Shown piece by piece: positions 16,934-24,817 of a stretch of DNA of 41,134 nt. Position numbers and translations under genes: made by a program. Source of the stretch: Deltaproteobacteria bacterium (GTDB taxonomy: Bacteria; Myxococcota; Myxococcia; Myxococcales; JAHFDP01); assembly GCA_023248955.1 (NCBI GenBank), contig JAHFDP010000035.1, positions 1 to 41,134 of the forward strand, in the 5' to 3' direction. The notes under the pieces are model-generated. The model did no database searches. It was not told the DNA's origin and was given only the letters and a program-made list of their open reading frames with translations. Every line of letters starts with the position of its first letter. Within the stretch, counting starts at the first letter, position 1.

Positions 16934-18490
16934 TTAATTCGCTCGCCCCAAATCCTTGAGCACCCGCATCGCCGCATTGTGCCCAGCCGCGCCAATCACG
17001 CTTCCCGCTGGATGGCAGCCCGCGCTGCACGAATAGAGCCCTCCGATCGGCGTCGCGTACGGCAATCGATCCGAGAATCCGAAGGCATTATCCACGTGGT
17101 GAATATGGCCGCGGGTGATGCCAAAGTATTTCTCGATCTTCGCCGGATGCAGCGGGAACGTGTCCGCTACCAGGTCGCTCGTCCCCGGCGCGAAGCGGTC
17201 GCAAATCGAGAGCAGGTGCTTCACGTAGCGCTCTTCCTCGGCTTCCCACGTCGTGCCCTTGAGCTCGTACGGCACCCACTGCACGAAGAGCGCGGAGTTG
17301 TGGTGCCCCGCGGGATCGCGCAGCGTCGGGTCGACGGTGGTGTGGATGTACCACTCGATGGTCGGGAACTCGGCCAGCTTGCCGGCCTGCACCGCGGCAA
17401 ATCCTTCGCGCAGGCCGCGCATGACGTCTTTCTCCTCGGGGAGGAGGTGGATCGTGGTGCCGTACTGGCCGCGATCTTCCGGAAGGCATTTGAACTTCGG
17501 CAGTCCCTTGAGCGCCATGTTTACTTTGAACGTCGTGCCGTCCTTGCGGTAGCCGTCGATGCGCGCGTTGTAATCCTGCGGCAGCGCGTCGCGGCCGATC
17601 AGCGATTGCATGCGGAACGGATCGGCGTTGCACACCACCACCTTGGCGCGCACTTCCGTGCCGTCCTTGAGTAGCGCGCCCGCGACCGCGCCTCTTTCGA
17701 GAATCAGCCGCTCGACACCTTTGCCCGTCTCGATCGTGGCGCCCGCGGCCCGCGCGGCCTCCGCGATTTTTCCGCTGACGGTCCCCATGCCGCCTTTGAC
17801 GATCATCCAAGTGCCGTCGGATCCCGGCAGCCGGCACATGTTGTGAACGAGAAAATTCATCCCGGTGCCTGGCGTGTCCCAGGTGCCATTGAGGCCCGAG
17901 AAGCCGTCGGTGACCGCGTACATCGCGCGGACCAAGTCGCTCTTGAAATCGAAGCGCGAGAGGTAGTCGCCGACCGATTTGCGGCACAGGTCGATGAAAA
18001 CTTGGCGCAGCGCGGGGCGCACGTAACGCTCGGCGGTGCCTTCGATGGAGAGCGGCTCCTCGAGCCACGTCGGCGCCACGTCGTCGCGGATGGCGCCGAT
18101 CTCTTTTTGCAGCGCGACGTTCGCTTGCCAATCGCGCTCCGAAAAGAAGGAGATGAACTGCTGCTTCATCGCGGCGGTGTCGGAACCGAAAAGGAGATAG
18201 CGGTTGCCGGTGGTGGGCAGGAAGTAGTGCGGATCGCGGCGCACCAGCGGCAAGTCGATGCCGAGTTTTTGCGGCAGTTCCGGCGGCATGAGGCCGAGCA
18301 GGTAGGCCCCGGTGGAGGTGGCGAGCTGCGGCACTTTCGTGAATGGCCGCTCAGTACGGACGGCGCCGCCGATGACGTCTTTGTCCTCGAGGACGGTGAC
18401 CTTGAGCCCGGCGCGGGCCAGCATGAGCGACGTGACGAGGCCGTTGTGGCCAGCGCCGATGACGAGGACGTCAGAAGTTAGAGGCAGCAT
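16934..18490 (-). CDS. FAD-dependent oxidoreductase, CrtI/PYROXD2-like
   Basis: 518 residues. The N-terminal dinucleotide fold (VLVIGAGHNGLVTSLMLARA, residues 9-28) is followed by VLEDKDVIGGAVRTE, the second strand that binds FAD. The C-terminus GLYSCSAGCHPAGSVIGAAG closes the FAD site as in phytoene-desaturase and PYROXD2 relatives. HxF-rich middle sections (WDTPGTGMNFLVHNMCRLPG) suit a hydrophobic substrate channel. It might reduce or oxidise isoprenoid or other lipid chains. ATG at 18490 is 13 bases inside the upstream lipoprotein gene, so the block is transcribed together. The carotenoid role is not supported by neighbours. Confidence 0.88.
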   Translation of the reverse strand: MLPLTSDVLVIGAGHNGLVTSLMLARAGLKVTVLEDKDVIGGAVRTERPFTKVPQLATSTGAYLLGLMPPELPQKLGIDLPLVRRDPHYFLPTTGNRYLLFGSDTAAMKQQFISFFSERDWQANVALQKEIGAIRDDVAPTWLEEPLSIEGTAERYVRPALRQVFIDLCRKSVGDYLSRFDFKSDLVRAMYAVTDGFSGLNGTWDTPGTGMNFLVHNMCRLPGSDGTWMIVKGGMGTVSGKIAEAARAAGATIETGKGVERLILERGAVAGALLKDGTEVRAKVVVCNADPFRMQSLIGRDALPQDYNARIDGYRKDGTTFKVNMALKGLPKFKCLPEDRGQYGTTIHLLPEEKDVMRGLREGFAAVQAGKLAEFPTIEWYIHTTVDPTLRDPAGHHNSALFVQWVPYELKGTTWEAEEERYVKHLLSICDRFAPGTSDLVADTFPLHPAKIEKYFGITRGHIHHVDNAFGFSDRLPYATPIGGLYSCSAGCHPAGSVIGAAGHNAAMRVLKDLGRAN

Positions 18491-19137
18491 GCGAAGTCAC
18501 CTTCCGGAAGGCAATGGGCGGGTTTACCTGCGGCATTAAACCCGTCTGGTATCAATCCGCCGTCATCATCTGTTGTTTGATCGTAGCCCTTGGCCCAGCC
18601 AGAGCAGTCGTGGCCTGGATACTCAATGTATGAATCACCGATCTGTAGCAGTTCAGAGTTAGTTGTGAAGCGGCGTGAGAGGAACGTTCGGGAGATCTCG
18701 TCCATTGAGCAGAGGTGAGTCTGCCGGGCGCCCCCGCAGGCCTTGGTGCATTCCCATTGAATCGCGGAGTTTCCAGTGCCGATGTTGGCGTGTGCGGAGC
18801 CGCAATAGACCCCGATGGAAATTGCGTTTCCCCCGTCACGAGTAATCGTGAAGGCACTCGCCGTAACTCCACCATCGGCATCAAGAGAAAGCTTGCCGGC
18901 GTCGAGTGCATCGAGCTGTTGCTGAACCGAAACGAGTTTTTGGGTGATCGCCTTTTGCAGGGCAGCTTGCACGGCGGCGTCAATCGCCGCTTTGAATGCC
19001 GGCGAGTCAGCGACCGTGTTCGGAAACGTACTCGCGTCCGAACGGAGGTCATCGGCGATGGCGTGGCTATCGATCGTTACGGGCTGAACGCATGCAACGA
19101 TCGATAGCCACCCGGTGGCGAAGAGTCGCTTGGCCAC
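18478..19137 (-). CDS. Predicted lipoprotein with coiled coil and Cys-rich tail, function unknown
   Basis: 219 residues from GTG at 19137, preceded by AGGAG about 10 bases upstream. MAKRLFATGWLSIVACVQP is a lipoprotein signal with lipobox IVAC. A helical region rich in Ala, Gln, Leu and Lys (AIDAAVQAALQKAITQKLVS to LDALDAGKL) suggests a short coiled coil at residues about 45-80. A Cys-rich end (ECTKACGG...HLC, HDCSGW, HCLPEGDFACCL) suggests disulfides. It has no recognised family; the Cys-rich, ACC-ending tail is shared with other predicted deltaproteobacterial surface proteins in my recollection. The overlap with the oxidoreductase start points to an operon. Confidence 0.75.
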   Translation of the reverse strand: MAKRLFATGWLSIVACVQPVTIDSHAIADDLRSDASTFPNTVADSPAFKAAIDAAVQAALQKAITQKLVSVQQQLDALDAGKLSLDADGGVTASAFTITRDGGNAISIGVYCGSAHANIGTGNSAIQWECTKACGGARQTHLCSMDEISRTFLSRRFTTNSELLQIGDSYIEYPGHDCSGWAKGYDQTTDDDGGLIPDGFNAAGKPAHCLPEGDFACCL

Positions 19138-19151
19138 CGGAGACCAGCTCC

Positions 19152-21365
19152 TTACCGCACCGAGCCCGAGTACATGAGGAATGGGACGAACGGCGCCGTT
19201 CCCGCGGCGGTCTTGCCTGGCCAGTTGAGCGGTGCGTTCTCGGGCTCGATGGAAATCAGGAATCCGTCGGCGGCAGAGACATCAAACGGAACGTCGAACG
19301 GCGCCGTGGTGGAGATGCCGGTGGTGCTGCCAGCCTCGCCCGAGACCGCGGCGTCGAACGTTCCAACGCTGATGAAATTGTATTTGGTGAGGTCCTCGCC
19401 GGTGTCGAAGAGCCACGCGCTGTACTTGAGGTGATAGGGCGCGAGATCGGGGAGGTCGGTCGCTTGAATGACGAGGTGGCCGTTCTTCACATTGCCCGTG
19501 GTGAAGACCTGGAGCAAGACGGTTGGGCCGCTCGCTGGTCCGAAGGGGCTGCCGGTGCTGAGCACCCGCGACTGCGTGCCCGTGGCCGGAATGTTGTACG
19601 CGGAGTAGCCCGTTACGGTGAAAGAGGTGTTGTCAAAGCCAGAAGAGAAGAGCGCCAGGCAGTTGTCGACGGTGTAGTTGACCGGATCGCAGATGTAGCT
19701 GTCCGTGCTCTTCTCCATCAGCACCGTCATCAGTTGACGAGGATCGTGGGTCAGGGTGGTGATGGCTCCCGACTTTTCGAGCGTGATGGCCAAATAGCCG
19801 TTCATGGTGGTGATCACCGAAGCGCTGGTCACGGGATCTGTCCCCTTGACCGAGCCGATGGTTCCGAGGTCGTACGGCGTCTTGGGATCGAAGGCAGGTT
19901 CGCCGACCACACCAAGTTGGGTGAACGTGGCGGTTGGACCCAGGCTGCGGGTCTTGACCCCGGCGAGGTTGTAGACGTTGATGGCGGCCGTCGGCTCCTT
20001 CCCGGCTTGGGCCGCCAGCAAATCGACCTCGGTGTTGAAACGGCCGAGCGAAATCCACTTGTCCTTGGAGCGATCCATGGGCGCCTTGGCATCCGTGAGG
20101 ATCGCCCAGAGTCCGTAGAGCGAGCCATCGCCGCCGTGCGCGGCGTCGGCCAGCGGCCAGAGAATGCCACAGCCATTCGAACCGCAGGAGAGATCCAGCG
20201 TAAGCGTGGTCAGGTTGGTCTCGTATTTCGGGGTCTCCGAGCAGATTCCCCTGCTGGTTCGGCAGTAGCTGCTGTTGCTGACGGAAGCGCAGACCGTGTC
20301 ATCCGTGCAAGTCACTTCAGAATGGGGGATTATCGCCGGCACCGACGACACCTTCGCTTGACCGCCGAAGCCAAGGGCGCCGTTGGAAATATTCGTCTGG
20401 TTCTTGAAGCCGTTCGGCTGGTTTTTCCAAACTCCGGGCACCAGGAAAAACGGCGCCGTCTTTCCTGCGGCCGAGAGATCGGTATTCGGCGCGCTGGCGA
20501 CTTCTGGCGTCGGCTCGAGCGAAATGGCCACCGCTTCGATGTTGCTGAAATCGTCCTTCGGTTTTCCGGCCCAGAAGATGGTGGGGCCGCCGCCGCTGGC
20601 GTTGGCATCTTGCGGGCCTGCGTCGTTTGCCCGCCAAGTCGCCACGCCCCCGGCGTAGTCGATCATCCACACCTGGTAGCCGAATCCGATGCTCTTGAGC
20701 GAAGGCCAGCCCTCGAAGTCGACGATGATCAGGTTGCTGACTTTGTTGGCGACGCCCGCGGTATTGGCGGTGAGCGTGATGTTCGCGCGCGCTTGCGAGA
20801 GGTCGACGGGGAAATCCATCGAAACGACGGTCCCGCTGATGGTTCCTTGCAGAATGCGCACGGTGCTCGGCGTGGTGGGCGTGGCGCCGGAGGATTCGAG
20901 CGTAACGAAGAGCGTGCCTTTGCCGACCAGCGTGGTCAGGTCGGTTCCGGCCGGCGCTGCGAATTGCAAGCTCGCCGCCGGTGTGCCGCTGGCCGCGCCG
21001 CTGGCGTCGATGGCCTGCATCTGTTTCCCGTCGGTGGTGATGTTGAAGTTGCCGATGCCGATGGTTGTGTTGGCCGTGGTGTCGAGCGCCCACACGCGGT
21101 AGTTGGCGCTGCTGAGCTTCACCAGGTTCGTCGCGCCCAACGTGATGCTGGTCGTGGAAAGGGAGGCCGATGCGTTCGGAAGGCGCGACGCGTCAAAATT
21201 CATTCCGCCAGGACCGGTTGCGCCGGTTGAGTTGCCGCCGCGCCCGCCATTGGCGCCAGGGGCGCCCGGTAGGCCTTGAATGCCTTGTCCGGCAGGGCCT
21301 GGCGCTCCATCTTTTCCGGCGCAGGCGGTGACGGCGACAACGAACAGAACGGCGGCGCGACGCAT
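19152..21365 (-). CDS. Lipoprotein with collagen-like stalk and four RskA-like repeat modules
   Basis: 737 residues. MRRAAVLFVVAVTAC is a lipoprotein signal (lipobox VTAC). Residues about 18-54 are a Gly-x-y collagen-like stretch (KDGAPGPAGQGIQGLPGAPG). Then four modules start near residues 89, 229, 415 and 650: each has Y-x-x-W-x-x-D (YRVWALD, YQVWMID, YGLWAIL, YSAWLFD), a G-x-F-N-type strand and an ISLEP/ISIEP-type ending. These resemble the extracytoplasmic part of RskA-type anti-sigma factors, without a membrane sigma-binding domain. A Cys pair region (CTDDTVCAS...CRTSRGIC) lies near residue 360. Start at 21363-21365 with GGGAG; the in-frame upstream extension is a palindromic repeat. Surface adhesin or binding protein is a guess. 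Confidence 0.82.
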   Translation of the reverse strand: MRRAAVLFVVAVTACAGKDGAPGPAGQGIQGLPGAPGANGGRGGNSTGATGPGGMNFDASRLPNASASLSTTSITLGATNLVKLSSANYRVWALDTTANTTIGIGNFNITTDGKQMQAIDASGAASGTPAASLQFAAPAGTDLTTLVGKGTLFVTLESSGATPTTPSTVRILQGTISGTVVSMDFPVDLSQARANITLTANTAGVANKVSNLIIVDFEGWPSLKSIGFGYQVWMIDYAGGVATWRANDAGPQDANASGGGPTIFWAGKPKDDFSNIEAVAISLEPTPEVASAPNTDLSAAGKTAPFFLVPGVWKNQPNGFKNQTNISNGALGFGGQAKVSSVPAIIPHSEVTCTDDTVCASVSNSSYCRTSRGICSETPKYETNLTTLTLDLSCGSNGCGILWPLADAAHGGDGSLYGLWAILTDAKAPMDRSKDKWISLGRFNTEVDLLAAQAGKEPTAAINVYNLAGVKTRSLGPTATFTQLGVVGEPAFDPKTPYDLGTIGSVKGTDPVTSASVITTMNGYLAITLEKSGAITTLTHDPRQLMTVLMEKSTDSYICDPVNYTVDNCLALFSSGFDNTSFTVTGYSAYNIPATGTQSRVLSTGSPFGPASGPTVLLQVFTTGNVKNGHLVIQATDLPDLAPYHLKYSAWLFDTGEDLTKYNFISVGTFDAAVSGEAGSTTGISTTAPFDVPFDVSAADGFLISIEPENAPLNWPGKTAAGTAPFVPFLMYSGSVR

Positions 21366-21407
21366 GATTGCTCCCTTGAAAAATGGACGAGTGTCAAAAA
21401 CGGGCGG

Positions 21408-21437
21408 AAGGTAGCAGGACGCGTGCAAACGGCGCAA
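21408..21437 (-). promoter_or_regulatory. Possible promoter of the collagen-like lipoprotein gene
   Basis: On the minus strand TTGCGC (21432-21437), an 18-base spacer, then TACCTT (21408-21413). The leader to the ATG at 21365 would be about 35 bases and contains GGGAG. Weak pattern match. Confidence 0.3.
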
Positions 21438-21562
21438 TCCGGCAACTGCCGGACGATTCGGAAGACCTAAGAAGAAACTCGAACCCGTTTCCGGCGTCGG
21501 GGACCGCCGAAGGCCGGTGAAAACTAAACCCAACGTTCGCGATGATTGGGGCCACGCCATTT

Positions 21563-21651
21563 CGTCATGGCCGGCCAAGGAGCCGGCCATCCACGTGTAT
21601 CTTACCGGCGTCCACCGCGTGGATGGCCGGGTCAAGCCCGGCCATGACGGG
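21563..21651. repeat. Paired palindromic intergenic repeat (CATGGCCGG-type REPIN)
   Basis: Two palindromes in opposite orientation: CGTCATGGCCGGCCAAGGAG (from 21563) and, mirrored, CGTGGATGGCCGGGTCAAGC (from 21618) ending in CCGGCCATGACGG. In translation such elements give the PSWPGLTRPSTRW pattern. The element sits in the 328-base gap 21366-21693 between the collagen-like lipoprotein gene and the SspB-like gene. That gap otherwise holds the possible promoter and nothing coding that I can support. Confidence 0.85.
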
Positions 21652-21693
21652 TTGGGCCGCCTCACCTCAAGCGAGTTGTGGAATTAAACCAGA

Positions 21694-22161
21694 CTATTTG
21701 ACCAGCTTGAGGTGGTTCTTGCGTGCCGGACGTGGGGGCGGCTCGTCGTCGATCGGCGGTGCTTCCGGCTCTTGCGGCAGTTCGATTTCTTCCGCGGCGA
21801 CGGCTTCCACCTGTTCCTTCAACGTCTTCAGTTTTTCCACCACCTCGGGCGGAATCGAATCCTGCCAGACGAACGTTTGCCCGTCCGCGGCTGTGGCGCC
21901 CCACACCGCATGCCACGGCACGCTTACCGCTGACGGAACGCCGGCGAACGAGAGCGTTTCGCGAATGCCACGGACGTCGACCACCAGATCCGCAGGCTGG
22001 AAACGGTAGCTGAAATTGAGACGTAGCTCGGGGTCTTCGCGAAAACGTTTGGGCACGCGGACGCCGAATTTGCGCGCATCGAGGTGCAGCATGCAGGGCC
22101 CTTTCTCGAGGAAAGAGGCCACCACTGTTTGCCGATCAGGTGGATTTGCGTCGTCGCTCAA
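21694..22161 (-). CDS. SspB-like ClpXP specificity-adaptor protein
   Basis: 155 residues. SspB delivers ssrA-tagged peptides and some regulators to ClpXP. The fold's strands are visible: ASFLEKGPCMLHLDARKFGV, RLNFSYRFQPADLVVDVRGI, ETLSFAGVPSAVSVPWHAVW and TFVWQDSIPPEV. An acidic, Pro-rich linker follows (ELPQEPEAPPIDDEPPP), then a basic hydrophobic tail NHLKLVK, suggestive of the ClpX-docking tail at the end of SspB. The start ATGA overlaps the MsbA stop by four bases, so it is coupled to MsbA. A functional link with MsbA is not known. Confidence 0.82.
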   Translation of the reverse strand: MSDDANPPDRQTVVASFLEKGPCMLHLDARKFGVRVPKRFREDPELRLNFSYRFQPADLVVDVRGIRETLSFAGVPSAVSVPWHAVWGATAADGQTFVWQDSIPPEVVEKLKTLKEQVEAVAAEEIELPQEPEAPPIDDEPPPRPARKNHLKLVK

Positions 22162-23996
22162 AAAACGTTCTCCCGAGAGTGATCTGGGTTGTCGAATTGC
22201 GAGGCGTAGAGTTTTGCGTAGGCGCCGTCGAGGGCGAGCAGCTCGTCGTGGCGGCCCTCTTCCACGAGGCGCCCGGCGCCCAGCACACAGATGCGATCGG
22301 CGTGGCGAATGGTGGACAGGCGGTGGGCGATGACCAGCGTGGTGCGGTGTTCCATGAGCGCGGCCAAGGCGCGTTGCACTTCACGTTCGTTCTCGGTGTC
22401 CAGCGCGCTGGTGGCTTCGTCGAGGACGAGGATGGGCGCGTCCTTCAGCAGCGCGCGGGCGATGGCGATGCGCTGTTTTTGTCCGCCGGAGAGGGTGACG
22501 CCTCGTTCGCCGACCAGTGTGTCGAAGCCCTGCGGTAACGCGTCGATGAAGTCGAGCGCGCGCGCAGCACGGGCCACCTCGCGCAAGTCGGCCAGGGACG
22601 CGGCCGGGCGGCCGTAGCGGATGTTGGCGGCGATGGTATCGTTGAAAAGAAAATTCTCTTGCGCCACCAGCGCGATTTGGGCGCGCAGGCTCGAAAGCGT
22701 GAGCGTGCGGAGGTCCGCGCCGTCGAGGAGAACGCGGCCGAAAGTTGGATCGAGAAAACGCGGCAGGAGATTGGCCAGCGTGCTCTTGCCGCTGCCCGAC
22801 GCGCCGACGAGGGCCACCATTTTCCCGCGCGGTATTGCAATCGTGATACCTCGTAATACAAGCTCGCCGCGGCCGGTTTCGCCAGGGCGGGGAGGGTAGC
22901 GCAGGCTCACGTCTTCGAAACGGATTTCGTCCACGAACGGCGCGGCGGGTGTGGTATTCGGTGCGTCGGCGATGTCGGATTTTTCGTCGAGCAGCGCGAA
23001 GAGGCGCTCCGCGCCGGCGACCCCTTGCACCACGAACTGCCCCACGCCGCCGAGGCTCTTGAGCGGTTGGTACATGAGCAGCACCGTCGCCGCGAACGAG
23101 AGCAGCTGCTCGCCGGAGAGCGTTCCGCGCGCGATGGCGCCCATGGCTGCGTGAATGCCTAGCGCGAATCCGACCACGCCGACCAATTCCAGCGTGGGTG
23201 TGAAGGCGGCGCGGACCAAAAAGCTCTTGCGCATGATGGCCAGAAAGCGCGCGTTCTCTTCGGCGAAGCGAGCGCGCTCGCGGCTTTCCGCGCCGAAGGC
23301 TTGCGCAGTGCGCACGCCCGAAATCGATTCGTGAAAAGCTTGCGTGAGACGGCCCATCTGCGCCTGGCCTTGCGTGGCGATGGCTTTGAGGCGCTTGGCG
23401 AAACGGACCACCGGAACGAGTGTGACGGGGACGGCCACGAAGGTGAGCAGCGCCAATCGCCAGTCGATGTAAAACGAGAGCGCAAGCAGAAACGCCAACT
23501 GCATCGAGTCGCGCACGTAAGCGGCGATGCCATACGTGACGGCGAATTCGACCGAGCCGATGTCGGTGGAGAAGCGGCTCAGGAGCTCACCGGTGCCGCG
23601 TTGCGCGAAAAAGTTGGGCGAGAGCTCCAGGATTTTTTGATGCAGCGCCGCGCGCAGATCGGCCACCACCCGTTGGCCGAGCATGCCCATGAAGAAGAAT
23701 TGCCCGAGGTAGCCGACGCCACGCACCAGGCCAACGGTGAGCAGCAGCCACGGTAACGCGGTGGGAAGATCGCTCTGCACGCGGCTGGCGATGGCACTTG
23801 GCAAGAAGGCCCACACGCGCGCGAGGCCGTCCGCGCCTTCGTGGCCGCCGGAGACGACAAAGCGCAGCAGCGGGCCGGCGAGGAAGGCCGTGGCGCTGGT
23901 GGCAGCGCTCATGAGCACCATGCTGACGAACGCCAACGCGAACGCGGCCGTGTGGGGGCGCATCGAGCGGAGCAGGCGGGCGTACGTCGCAAACAT
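22158..23996 (-). CDS. msbA: MsbA-type lipid ABC exporter (TMD-NBD fusion)
   Basis: 612 residues. An N-terminal six-helix transmembrane domain (about 1-320) precedes an ATPase. The ATPase has Walker A GASGSGKST, Q-loop AQENFLF, signature LSGGQ, Walker B ILVLDEATSALD and the switch His in IAHRLST. Flips lipid A or other lipids across the inner membrane; the match to MsbA rather than drug exporters is from overall form. The start MFATYARLLRSM at 23994-23996 is favoured. The in-frame upstream extension has no membrane-protein character. It is divergent from the ICMT-like gene, 56 bases apart. Confidence 0.93.
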   Translation of the reverse strand: MFATYARLLRSMRPHTAAFALAFVSMVLMSAATSATAFLAGPLLRFVVSGGHEGADGLARVWAFLPSAIASRVQSDLPTALPWLLLTVGLVRGVGYLGQFFFMGMLGQRVVADLRAALHQKILELSPNFFAQRGTGELLSRFSTDIGSVEFAVTYGIAAYVRDSMQLAFLLALSFYIDWRLALLTFVAVPVTLVPVVRFAKRLKAIATQGQAQMGRLTQAFHESISGVRTAQAFGAESRERARFAEENARFLAIMRKSFLVRAAFTPTLELVGVVGFALGIHAAMGAIARGTLSGEQLLSFAATVLLMYQPLKSLGGVGQFVVQGVAGAERLFALLDEKSDIADAPNTTPAAPFVDEIRFEDVSLRYPPRPGETGRGELVLRGITIAIPRGKMVALVGASGSGKSTLANLLPRFLDPTFGRVLLDGADLRTLTLSSLRAQIALVAQENFLFNDTIAANIRYGRPAASLADLREVARAARALDFIDALPQGFDTLVGERGVTLSGGQKQRIAIARALLKDAPILVLDEATSALDTENEREVQRALAALMEHRTTLVIAHRLSTIRHADRICVLGAGRLVEEGRHDELLALDGAYAKLYASQFDNPDHSRENVF

Positions 23997-24052
23997 AAGC
24001 CGGTGAACATGCCACGCCGCGCGCCTTGACGAAAGCGGACGGGGTACGGCAA

Positions 24053-24817
24053 ATGCCGGAGGTGTCACCGAAGCTCAATCAAGCGGGAGACGTGCTTTTC
24101 CGGTGGCGTTCCTTCACGCCGATACCGGTGATTCTCCTTGTGGGTTGGCTCGTGGCCCAGTCGCGTGGCGCGCCAAGTTGGGGGCCGCGGTGGGCTTGGC
24201 TCGGCGTCGGATTTCTCCTCTGCTCGCTCGGGCAAACGCTTCGGGCCTGGGTGCTGGGCCTGGCGCGCGATGGCACCAGCGGTCAGAACGAAGTGCTCAT
24301 CGCCGAGTCGCTCAGCACCAGCGGGCCGTACCGCTGGACGCGCAATCCGCTCTACGTCGGAAATTTTTTGATCGTCTTCGGGCTCGCGCTGGCGACGCAT
24401 GCGCTCTTGGCGGCGGCCGTGGCCACGGTTTTCGTGGTGGCGCAGTACAACGTCATCATTCTCGCTGAAGAGCGGTTTCTCGCTGGGCGCTTTGGCCCAA
24501 ACTACGCGCGCTATCGCGAATCGGTGCCGCGATTTTTTTCGTTGCGAAAGCCGCCACCCGCGGGCGTGGGTGCGCCGTTTCGAGCGTGGCGTGCGGTGCG
24601 CAAGGAACACAATCCGGCGGCTGCGTGGCTCTTGGGGCTGCTCGCCATCGACGCTATGGATCGCGCCGCGATCGGTATTGAGTATCGCTGGACGCTGGTC
24701 GCCGCAGTCGTCGTTGTCGCTGCTTGGCTCAGCGTCAAAGGCTGGAAACACCGCTGGTGGTCGGGCGAATTCAAGAACGATCTGCGTCGTCGTTTTCGTG
24801 ATTTGCAGGTCCGTTGA
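24053..24817 (+). CDS. Isoprenylcysteine carboxyl methyltransferase-like (ICMT/PEMT fold) membrane protein
   Basis: 254 residues, several hydrophobic segments. GPYRWTRNPLYVGNFLIVFG is the SAM-binding RHP/NPxY-type motif of this fold; RVESVPRFF is preceded by EERFLAGRFGPNYARYRESV, the second conserved motif. Members methylate lipids or small molecules at the membrane using SAM; the substrate is unknown. ATG at 24053 was preferred to a TTG at 24026. The stop overlaps the next start by one base (TGATG), so the following methyltransferase is co-translated. Bacterial ICMT-fold proteins have diverse unknown roles. Confidence 0.85.
   Translation: MPEVSPKLNQAGDVLFRWRSFTPIPVILLVGWLVAQSRGAPSWGPRWAWLGVGFLLCSLGQTLRAWVLGLARDGTSGQNEVLIAESLSTSGPYRWTRNPLYVGNFLIVFGLALATHALLAAAVATVFVVAQYNVIILAEERFLAGRFGPNYARYRESVPRFFSLRKPPPAGVGAPFRAWRAVRKEHNPAAAWLLGLLAIDAMDRAAIGIEYRWTLVAAVVVVAAWLSVKGWKHRWWSGEFKNDLRRRFRDLQVR

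Noticed and set aside
18996-21230. A 744-residue plus-strand open frame
   Set aside because: It lies opposite the collagen-like lipoprotein gene; composition is Arg-rich, without family motifs, as expected from the codon bias of the real gene.
21366-21665. N-terminal extension of the collagen-like lipoprotein
   Set aside because: It reads a palindromic repeat (PSWPGLTRPSTRW pattern) and the lipoprotein signal starts later, with its own ribosome site.
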